Notes under the pieces: generated by a model
The model's input: only the letters and a program-made list of their open reading frames with translations
Told to the model about the DNA's origin: nothing
The model's database searches: none
Translations under genes and position numbers: made by a program
Shown: positions 1 through 5,159 of the stretch, piece by piece
Layout: each line of letters starts with the position of its first letter
Numbering within the stretch: the stretch's first letter is position 1
NCBI GenBank assembly: GCA_021781625.1
Contig: JAJXWL010000159.1
Coordinates: 1 to 5,159, forward strand
From: a bacterium
GTDB taxonomy: Bacteria; Spirochaetota; Spirochaetia; JABEVK01
Length of the DNA: 5,159 nt
Direction: 5' to 3'

Positions 1-1764
1 GCTCTAGGGCTACAACGCGGCAGTCATGTAGCCCTTATTTCTGATAATCGGCCGGAGTGGTTGGTTACGGACTTAGCCATTTTGAGTTTAGGGGCCGTTG
101 ATGTGCCCCGAGGCTCTGATATTACCAAAGATGAATTAACTTTTATTTTACCCCACGCTGACTGTGCTCTTGTTTTTGTGGAAGATCAAGGTCAGCTTGA
201 AAAACTGCTGTCTCTTTCAACCCTGGGTAGGATTCACACGGTGATTGTCCTGGATAATTCTCTAGGTTCACATCGTCGAGCCCCCTTCACGCTCCAACTC
301 CTAAACTTAGACGAAGTCTTGGCTCTAGGCCGGCAAAAGAAACACCAGAACCCGGCTTTCTTTGAGGCTGAAGTTTCCGCCGGAAAAGAAGATGACTTAG
401 CTACCATTATCTATACCTCGGGGACAACCGGAGAGTCTAAGGGCGTCATGTTGAGCCATCGAGCTTTTTTATTTCAAGTCGAACGAGCCATAGAAATCCT
501 CAAACTGTTACCTCAGGATATCTTCCTCAGCGTTTTGCCCATTTGGCACGCTTATGAACGAGCCATCGAATACATCGTTCTAGGGGGAGGCGCTTCCATC
601 AGTTATTCCAAGCCAGTTGGTAAAGTCATGCTCGATGACATGGCGGCGATTAAACCAACCTGGTTCATCTCGGTCCCCCGAATTTGGGAAAGTATTCGGG
701 CCTCCATCCTGAGGAACATGAAAGCTCAAGGTCGGTTGATCCGCCGCATTTTTGACTTTTTCATAGAGGTGGGTACCAACTATGCCGACTATCGTGACAA
801 AGTATGGGACCGCTGGCCACAATTTTCTCCTTATTGGCCCTTGGCTAGTCAAATTAGCGCCATACTCCCCTGGCTGGCTCTTTGGCCTTTTCATGTTTTG
901 GGAGATGCCCTCATTTTTCGTAAGTTAAGGAATCTCCTGGGGGGTCGGTTTATTGCCGGCATTTCAGGTGGCGGGGCCTTGCCGGGTCATGTGGATGCGT
1001 TTTTTCGTGCCGTAGGGGTTCTTGTGTTAGAAGGTTATGGCTTGACCGAAACAGCCCCCGTTCTTTCGGTTCGACTGCGCCGACGTCCTGTTTCGGGGAC
1101 TGTTGGCCCTCTTCTTCGCGATATTCGATTTGAAATCCGTGAAGAGGGCACGGGTAAAGTTCTCCCCCCTGGGCACAAGGGAGAGCTTTGGGTGAAGACA
1201 CCGCAAGTCATGCTGGGATATTACAAACGTCCTGAACTTACAGCTCAAGTTCTGGTAAACGGTTGGCTCAATACAGGTGATTTGGCGGTAGCCACCGTTC
1301 GACACGAATTACGACTCGTGGGACGCTCAAAGGACACGATCGTTCTTTTAGGCGGCGAAAATGTTGAACCCGATCCTCTTGAACAGCGCCTCTTACAGTC
1401 CGATTTCATAGATCAAGTCATGGTCGTTGGTCAGGATCAAAAGTTTCTGGGAGCCTTGATCGTTCCCAACTTTGAACTCATGGAAGAACTCGCCCGAGCC
1501 AGACAAATCTCGTACATGGATCGCGAGGAATTGCTCGACAACCCGCAGATTCTGGAATATGTCCGCGAAATTATTCAGGTTTTAATCCATCCCCGTCATG
1601 GTTTCAAACCCTATGAGGGGATCTATCAATTCAAACTCTTACCACGTCCCTTTGAACCCATCCTCGAAGTAACGGCCTCCTTGAAACTCAAGCGCAACGT
1701 CATCGCAGACCGTCGTGCAGAAACGATCAAAGCGCTCTTTAATGGGCACAAAAACCTTGACTGA
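1..1764 (+). CDS. Long-chain acyl-CoA synthetase (AMP-forming, FadD15-like), 5'-truncated
   Basis: This enzyme of the ANL superfamily activates fatty acids to acyl-CoA through an acyl-adenylate, using ATP and CoA, to feed lipid synthesis or degradation. The reading frame is open from base 1, so the true start lies upstream; TTG at 61 is only an internal codon. The 587 visible residues lack perhaps the first 30-50 of the family. Numbering from base 1, the sequence shows the ATP-binding P-loop (YTSGTTGESKG, residues 138-148), the A5 motif GYGLTET (345-351), the adenylate-binding NTGD (424-427), the hinge-region GRSKD (441-445), and a C-terminal SLKLKR (560-565) carrying the likely A10 catalytic lysine (K562 or K564). 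A long hydrophobic, aromatic-rich insert at about residues 270-315 precedes SGGGALP; it may help membrane association. The C-terminus is complete, ending at TGA 1762-1764. The DUF2934-like gene follows after 27 nt. The family is certain; chain-length preference cannot be read from sequence. Spirochaetal affinity is inferred. Confidence 0.95.
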   Translation, partial: ALGLQRGSHVALISDNRPEWLVTDLAILSLGAVDVPRGSDITKDELTFILPHADCALVFVEDQGQLEKLLSLSTLGRIHTVIVLDNSLGSHRRAPFTLQLLNLDEVLALGRQKKHQNPAFFEAEVSAGKEDDLATIIYTSGTTGESKGVMLSHRAFLFQVERAIEILKLLPQDIFLSVLPIWHAYERAIEYIVLGGGASISYSKPVGKVMLDDMAAIKPTWFISVPRIWESIRASILRNMKAQGRLIRRIFDFFIEVGTNYADYRDKVWDRWPQFSPYWPLASQISAILPWLALWPFHVLGDALIFRKLRNLLGGRFIAGISGGGALPGHVDAFFRAVGVLVLEGYGLTETAPVLSVRLRRRPVSGTVGPLLRDIRFEIREEGTGKVLPPGHKGELWVKTPQVMLGYYKRPELTAQVLVNGWLNTGDLAVATVRHELRLVGRSKDTIVLLGGENVEPDPLEQRLLQSDFIDQVMVVGQDQKFLGALIVPNFELMEELARARQISYMDREELLDNPQILEYVREIIQVLIHPRHGFKPYEGIYQFKLLPRPFEPILEVTASLKLKRNVIADRRAETIKALFNGHKNLD

Positions 1765-1791
1765 CTTTGTTCTGCGAGTTAGGATTTTTTT

Positions 1792-2016
1792 ATGGATAAT
1801 AATAAGTCAACTGCCCCCAAAACCCCTGCCAAAAAAGCCCCAGCCAAAAAGAAAAGCGTATCAGCTTCAGCACCGGCTTTGGACGACTTTCTTCGCGAGG
1901 TTGAAAGCAAGGCGTACGAACTTTTTCTGGAGCGGAGCCGAACCGCAGCCCCCGGAGACAGTTTAACCGACTGGCTTACAGCCGAAGAACTCGTTAAAAA
2001 AGCTCACGGCCTGTAA
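1792..2016 (+). CDS. Small DUF2934-like protein with Lys/Ala/Pro-rich N-terminal tail
   Basis: This 74-residue protein has no known enzymatic role. Residues 9-22 are a basic, low-complexity tail (PKTPAKKAPAKKKS) resembling histone-H1-like or nucleoid-protein tails. Residues about 33-70 form a predicted helical unit with the pattern EVESKAYELFLERSR...GDSLTDWLTAEELV, matching the DUF2934 signature as I recall it (an R/K-AYELW-like helix, then a DWL-AE helix). The start at ATG 1792 is supported by AGGA at 1781-1784 with a 7-nt spacer. It follows the acyl-CoA synthetase by 27 nt with no visible terminator, so co-transcription is likely. There is no signal peptide and no membrane segment, so it is probably cytoplasmic. 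Nucleic-acid binding through the basic tail is possible but is only inference. The overlapping frame at 1715-1966 is a shadow: it has no family-like pattern and the AGGA is placed for ATG 1792. DUF2934 membership is from memory and not verified by a profile search. Confidence 0.82.
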   Translation: MDNNKSTAPKTPAKKAPAKKKSVSASAPALDDFLREVESKAYELFLERSRTAAPGDSLTDWLTAEELVKKAHGL

Positions 2017-2044
2017 GCCCAAAGTTTACTGAGAGCCGATGATC

Positions 2045-2233
2045 TTACACGACGAGGTCTTCTAGGACGGTCAAGGCATCTGGTGAAAGGATAGCCACCG
2101 AGTAGTAAATACTGACTAAATACGAGATCACGGCTTTATCATCAATATTCATAAACCGCACATTGGCCCCCGGCTCAAATTCATCGGGAATACCCGTTTG
2201 GTTGAGACTAAGCTTTCGAAGCTGATTGATTTT
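2045..2233 (-). pseudogene. C-terminal remnant of a lost minus-strand gene (possibly WYL-regulator-like)
   Basis: The minus strand holds an open stretch of 62 sense codons, ending in TAA (complement of 2045-2047) and closed upstream by an in-frame stop (complement of 2234-2236). The peptide looks like real protein: a hydrophilic lead ([17 protein letters not shown]), then a hydrophobic segment ([20 protein letters not shown]) and an acidic end ([11 protein letters not shown]). There is no ATG near its beginning. The first possible starts are internal, a GTG and then an ATG, and would leave only 38 or 35 residues. The frame is cut exactly where the kinase promoter begins, so I read this as the 3' end of a gene whose front was lost. 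The rhythm 'vis-YL-....v-iLSP-.aL' is compatible with the C-terminus of WYL-domain regulators, but that is weak. It could also be a short functional gene or chance open sequence. Confidence 0.4.
2211..2223. repeat. Short inverted repeat just upstream of the kinase promoter
   Basis: AGCTT and AAGCT flank a 3-nt TCG loop, giving a 5-bp perfect inverted repeat that ends two bases before the proposed -35 element at 2226. A run of six T begins 6 nt further on (2230-2235). The stem is too short and too far from the T run for a convincing intrinsic terminator. It could be an operator half-site pair for a regulator of the kinase operon, or chance. It lies inside the minus-strand remnant, which also weakens a dedicated role. 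Confidence 0.2.
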
Positions 2234-2253
2234 TTAGAGTTTTGGGCTATAAT
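2226..2253 (+). promoter_or_regulatory. Sigma-70-type promoter for the kinase/regulator operon
   Basis: A perfect -10 hexamer TATAAT lies at 2248-2253, with a -35-like TTGATT (4 of 6 matches to TTGACA) at 2226-2231 and a 16-nt spacer. The region between is AT-rich. Transcription would start near 2257-2260, leaving a short leader of about 16-19 nt before ATG 2276. The position, directly upstream of a good ribosome binding site and after a stretch with no intact gene, supports a dedicated promoter for the two signalling genes. Confidence 0.6.
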
Positions 2254-2258
2254 ACTAC

Positions 2259-2264
2259 GGGGAG
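2259..2264 (+). promoter_or_regulatory. Ribosome binding site that fixes the kinase start at ATG 2276
   Basis: GGGGAG lies 11 nt before ATG 2276, a slightly long spacing. The alternative upstream TTG at 2198 has no comparable purine-rich site (its upstream bases read ATACCCGT). It would also place the -35 and -10 elements inside the coding sequence. The ATG is therefore preferred, giving an 865-residue protein instead of 891. Confidence 0.6.
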
Positions 2265-2275
2265 ATAGAGCACAC

Positions 2276-4873
2276 ATGGATTTGCCAACAGCCTCGCAAG
2301 AAGACGTGCTTGATCAACTTGACGATGAGAGAAGATTGGCCTTTTCAAGAGCTCTTTCGCGTTACTTGATTCCTGCAAGTCTAGCCAACTTTCTTCTGAC
2401 GGTAATTCTTTGGTTTTTGCTACCTCGTTTCCCTCAGTTTCTCATATACGGTTTTGTCCTGTTACCTATAGCAGTTATAGCCCTATTGTTAGAATTTTTC
2501 GTTCGACACCAAAAGTTAAATCAGTGGACCATAGCTATTTCTTCGTATCTTGCCTTCATCAGTTCGACTTTATCGATGCTGATTCCTGAAGTTCAGATCG
2601 CCGCCATGTTAGCCATCCCTTTAATCTACACGGCCATGGGGAGTCTTTTAAAACGTCGAACAATTATTCACTTAATGGTCATCATACCGATTGGAACAGT
2701 CCTCACCGTACTCAGTCAATATCATGTCTTTAGTTTTGGTTTTCCTGAACTCCCCCATCTGGCCAGTCTGACTGTCACCATAGCCGTTGTGATCTTTGGC
2801 ATAGTGATTGTAGGAATTTATTATTTGCATTTTTTAAGTGATCAAGATCAACAATACCGTTCACTGCAAAGAGCCCGGATGGAAAGTACGGCAGCCCAAC
2901 GTGAGGCTGAAGAGGCTAGCCGGGCAAAAACAACTTTTCTAGCCACCATGAGTCACGAAATTCGAACACCGATGAACGGGGTCATTGGTATGACCACGCT
3001 CCTTTTAGATACCGAGTTAACAGCAACACAACGAGATTTTGCCCTAACTATTCGCAACAGCGGAGAAGCCTTACTTGCTGTAATTAATGACATTCTGGAT
3101 TATTCAAAAATCGAATCTGGTAAAGTGGATTTGGAAATTCGCCCCTTTCCTCTTCGGGAAGCCTTAGAGGAAGCCTTAAGTTTACTAGCAGGAAAAGCGG
3201 CCGAAAAATTCCTTGAACTCACTTGCTTGATTGAGCCCGAAGTACCAGACGCCATTCTCAGCGATGAAGGCCGCTTGCGACAAATTTTGTTGAACTTAAT
3301 TGGCAACAGTTTAAAATTTACAAACCATGGTTCAGTTCACCTCCACGTTACGCTTGCCGAACACTCCCAACCCGAAGACTATCTTTTAAGGTTCTCCGTC
3401 CAGGATACTGGGATTGGTATACCTCCCGAACGGATTCCCCTTCTCTTCCAATCTTTTCAACAAGCCGATAATTCCATCAGCCGCCGTTTTGGTGGGACGG
3501 GCTTAGGACTCGCCATAAGTCAAAAACTATGTGAACTCTTAGGCGGCAGCATTTCCGTTCACAGTACAGGGATTCCCGGGGAAGGCAGTGAGTTTGTTTT
3601 TACCATCAAGACACAACCTATAGACCTTCCTAAAAGAGATTTTCTAAAACATGCTCATATCGAGTTGAAGGGTAAAAGGGTTTTAGTTGTCGATGACCGA
3701 ATACAAAATTTACAAGTATTATCCCAACAGTTTTCCTCTTGGGGTATGGTACCGCAAACCTTTCAAAACCCCCAAGAAGCCTTAGAGTCCTTTTCTCGAG
3801 GCGAACACTATGATATTGGTTTTATCGACTTTCAGATGCCTGAAATGAACGGCCTCGAGTTAAGTCAAGAAATTCGCAAACTCTATGACGAAAAAACCTT
3901 ACCCTTAGTGATCTTAAGTTCCAGTAATCCTGAAGTCCTTCCTCAAGTTAGCCCGTCCCTCCCCATACTCCTAAAACCTATACGGTCTTCGCAGTTGTAC
4001 AATGCCTTGGTCGACACCTTTGTTACGTCTCAACCAGAAACCGCAACTTTGCCCAGTACAGCTTTGTTCGATCACACCATGGCCCAACGCTTGCCTTTGA
4101 AAATATTGTTAGCAGAAGATAACCCGACGAATAAAAAGCTAGCCTTGCTCACCTTAGAAAGGTTAGGCTACTTGGCTGACTCTGCCGCAAACGGTAAAGA
4201 GGTCCTCGCCGCACTGGAACGACAAACTTATGATGTCATTTTAATGGATATGCAAATGCCCGAGATGGATGGTCTAGAAGCCACAAGACAAATTTGTCAA
4301 AGATGGCCGGTCAACGAACGCCCCCGAATCGTGGCAATGACCGCAAATGCCTCAAAAGGTGACTATGAGGCTTGTATGGAAGCTGGAATGAATGATTTTA
4401 TTGCCAAGCCCATTCGTTTGCAGGAGCTCATCGAGGCCTTGAATAAATGTGCTTCGACAACGATTGCCTCTACCCCCCCTGCCGTTCTCGAAGAACCCTC
4501 TACCCAAGAGCTGACATACTTTGACCCTGAGGGTTTAAAAAACATTCAAGAGCTTGTCGGAAATAATCCAGAAAATTTCCAAATTCTTGTCGACAGTTTT
4601 CTTTCGGAAACTCCTTCGTTGCTAAGGGAGCTTCACACAGCTCATACCACCATGGACGCAGCAAGGCTACAACGAGCGGCACACACGCTCAAATCCACGG
4701 CGCGAGATTTTGGGGCTAGTCACTTGTCCGAATTAGGTAAAGATATTGAACAAATAGCCAAAGACAGCAACTTTTCAGAAATTCCTATTTTAATCTCTCA
4801 AGTTGACAATAGTTTTGACAAGGCCAAAGAAATGCTTCTAAAATACATACAAGGAGCAAGAAATGGCTCATGA
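2276..4873 (+). CDS. Membrane hybrid histidine kinase (6TM-HisKA-HATPase-REC-REC-HPt)
   Basis: This 865-residue sensor kinase autophosphorylates on histidine and relays phosphate through receiver and HPt domains. Numbered from ATG 2276, about six hydrophobic helices span residues 30-187 (roughly 30-50, 54-76, 84-103, 106-124, 129-147, 163-187). A charged, probably coiled-coil linker (188-218) leads to HisKA with the H-box MSHEIRTP (H227). The HATPase domain (about 330-446) has the N-box with N344, G1 DTGIGIP (377-383) and G2 GGTGLGLA (406-413). REC1 (about 467-585) has D473/D474, phospho-acceptor D518, S548 and K567. REC2 (about 609-727) has E614/D615, D658, T689 and K711. HPt (about 750-860) has AHTLKS with H803. 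All catalytic residues are present. There is no sizeable periplasmic domain and no PAS, so the signal is probably sensed in or at the membrane. The gene has its own promoter and overlaps the next gene by 11 nt. The architecture resembles BarA/EvgS-type tripartite kinases, but the signal is unknown. Confidence 0.95.
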   Translation: MDLPTASQEDVLDQLDDERRLAFSRALSRYLIPASLANFLLTVILWFLLPRFPQFLIYGFVLLPIAVIALLLEFFVRHQKLNQWTIAISSYLAFISSTLSMLIPEVQIAAMLAIPLIYTAMGSLLKRRTIIHLMVIIPIGTVLTVLSQYHVFSFGFPELPHLASLTVTIAVVIFGIVIVGIYYLHFLSDQDQQYRSLQRARMESTAAQREAEEASRAKTTFLATMSHEIRTPMNGVIGMTTLLLDTELTATQRDFALTIRNSGEALLAVINDILDYSKIESGKVDLEIRPFPLREALEEALSLLAGKAAEKFLELTCLIEPEVPDAILSDEGRLRQILLNLIGNSLKFTNHGSVHLHVTLAEHSQPEDYLLRFSVQDTGIGIPPERIPLLFQSFQQADNSISRRFGGTGLGLAISQKLCELLGGSISVHSTGIPGEGSEFVFTIKTQPIDLPKRDFLKHAHIELKGKRVLVVDDRIQNLQVLSQQFSSWGMVPQTFQNPQEALESFSRGEHYDIGFIDFQMPEMNGLELSQEIRKLYDEKTLPLVILSSSNPEVLPQVSPSLPILLKPIRSSQLYNALVDTFVTSQPETATLPSTALFDHTMAQRLPLKILLAEDNPTNKKLALLTLERLGYLADSAANGKEVLAALERQTYDVILMDMQMPEMDGLEATRQICQRWPVNERPRIVAMTANASKGDYEACMEAGMNDFIAKPIRLQELIEALNKCASTTIASTPPAVLEEPSTQELTYFDPEGLKNIQELVGNNPENFQILVDSFLSETPSLLRELHTAHTTMDAARLQRAAHTLKSTARDFGASHLSELGKDIEQIAKDSNFSEIPILISQVDNSFDKAKEMLLKYIQGARNGS
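4852..4856 (+). promoter_or_regulatory. Ribosome binding site of the response regulator, inside the kinase gene
   Basis: AGGAG within the last codons of the kinase lies 6 nt before ATG 4863. It selects that ATG over the one at 4870, which is in another frame that does not encode the receiver fold. The overlap suggests translational coupling with the kinase. Confidence 0.8.
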
Positions 4874-5159
4874 GCTGGGGAATATACTTATTGTGGATGA
4901 CTTTCTCCCCAATCGATTAAAGATGTCTCTTAGTCTGCAACAGCAGGGACACACTGTAGAGTTGGCAGAAAGTGGCATGAAAGCCCTAGAATTGCTTTCT
5001 TCAAAATCCTTTGACTTAGTACTTCTCGATATTGTCATGCCAGAAATGGACGGTTACGAAGTTCTCCGCCGCATGAAAGCCGATACCAATTTGCGCAATA
5101 TACCCGTAATTTTAGTGTCGGCACACGATGAATTAGAAAAAATAGTCCAAGGTATTGAA
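4863..5159 (+). CDS. Response regulator, receiver domain (3'-truncated; output domain outside window)
   Basis: Ninety-nine residues are visible and the frame is open to the last base. They form most of a CheY-like receiver: NILIVDD with acidic pocket D12/D13, phospho-acceptor D56 in LLDIVMPEMDGYE, and S86 in VILVSAHDE. The conserved lysine and any output domain lie beyond 5159. ATG 4863 is set by AGGAG at 4852-4856 and overlaps the kinase stop by 11 nt, so the two proteins are probably made together. The likely role is to accept phosphate from the kinase HPt (H803). The segment from IPVILVSA to IVQGIE resembles receivers fused to class III adenylate/guanylate cyclases, GGDEF, HD-GYP or PP2C-type outputs rather than OmpR-type DNA-binding regulators. 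That is inference from style, and a stand-alone receiver is also possible. Confidence 0.93.
   Translation, partial: MAHELGNILIVDDFLPNRLKMSLSLQQQGHTVELAESGMKALELLSSKSFDLVLLDIVMPEMDGYEVLRRMKADTNLRNIPVILVSAHDELEKIVQGIE

Larger units (their letters stand above)
2017..2275. other. Intergenic region between the lipid and signalling gene pairs
   Basis: These 259 bases contain no intact gene. They hold the minus-strand remnant (2045-2233), the short inverted repeat (2211-2223), and the kinase promoter and ribosome binding site. I looked for a strong terminator after the DUF2934-like gene and did not find one: the only pairing near its stop is GGC/GCC around CTGTAA at 2008-2019, which is too short. 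Confidence 0.7.

Noticed and set aside
61..63. TTG at 61 as the start of the acyl-CoA synthetase
   Set aside because: The frame is open from base 1 and the 20 upstream codons (including HVALISDNRPEW) match the family's conserved N-terminal region, so the gene continues beyond the left edge.
580..1305. Three minus-strand open frames within the acyl-CoA synthetase
   Set aside because: They lie fully antisense to a clearly conserved enzyme, overlap each other and show no family-like motifs.
1715..1966. Open frame of 83 codons bridging the synthetase end and the DUF2934-like gene
   Set aside because: It is a frame-shifted shadow of both genes with a composition unlike a folded protein; the ribosome binding site serves ATG 1792 instead.
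2106..2123. Direct repeat TAAATAC-TGAC-TAAATAC with an 11-bp period, suggesting a helically phased regulator site
   Set aside because: It lies within the protein-like minus-strand frame, where it encodes part of SYLVSIYYS, and is about 125 bp upstream of the promoter. Two copies of an AT-rich 7-mer can arise by chance.
2211..2235. Intrinsic terminator made of the AGCTT/AAGCT stem and the T6 run
   Set aside because: The stem has only 5 bp with 2 GC pairs and a 3-nt loop, and the T run starts 6 nt after it. This geometry is not convincing.
3100..4682. Minus-strand open frames inside the hybrid kinase
   Set aside because: They are short antisense shadows of conserved HisKA/HATPase, REC2 and HPt coding sequence.
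4870..4873. ATGA stop/start overlap as the regulator's start
   Set aside because: ATG 4870 is in a different frame from the receiver domain; ATG 4863 with AGGAG 6 nt upstream gives the complete receiver N-terminus.

Overview
The window fits a bacterial chromosome of moderate GC, roughly in the mid-40s percent by eye. The style of the acyl-CoA synthetase and the DUF2934-type small protein beside it recall spirochaetes (Treponema/Spirochaeta relatives). This is an inference from remembered protein style, not a search result, and the phylum call is tentative. No tRNA, rRNA, CRISPR array, insertion sequence or phage gene was found.

Layout: (1) 1-1764 (+) is the 5'-truncated end of a FadD15-like long-chain acyl-CoA synthetase (AMP-forming). 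(2) 1792-2016 (+), 27 nt downstream and with its own Shine-Dalgarno, encodes a 74-residue protein. It has a Lys/Ala/Pro-rich N-terminal tail and a DUF2934-like helical domain, and is probably co-transcribed with the synthetase. (3) 2017-2275 has no intact gene. On the minus strand it holds a 62-codon open stretch (2045-2233) that reads like the C-terminal end of a lost protein. This is followed by a consensus-like sigma-70-type promoter (TATAAT at 2248-2253) and a ribosome binding site facing the next gene. (4) 2276-4873 (+) is a large membrane-bound hybrid histidine kinase: six predicted membrane helices, then HisKA, HATPase, REC, REC and HPt. (5) 4863-5159 (+) is the start of a response regulator that overlaps the kinase by 11 nt and runs off the window.

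Items 4 and 5 form a phosphorelay operon. Every phosphotransfer residue expected of a His-Asp-His-Asp relay is visible: H227, D518 and/or D658, H803, and D56 of the downstream regulator. The natural reading is that the HPt domain passes phosphate to the receiver encoded next door. The output domain of that regulator lies beyond the window. The lipid-activation gene pair and the signalling pair look like separate transcription units, divided by the remnant and the promoter.

Nothing here clearly amounts to an undescribed system. The points most worth a second look are the minus-strand gene remnant at the junction, the mis-callable TTG start of the kinase, and the unknown output of the coupled regulator.
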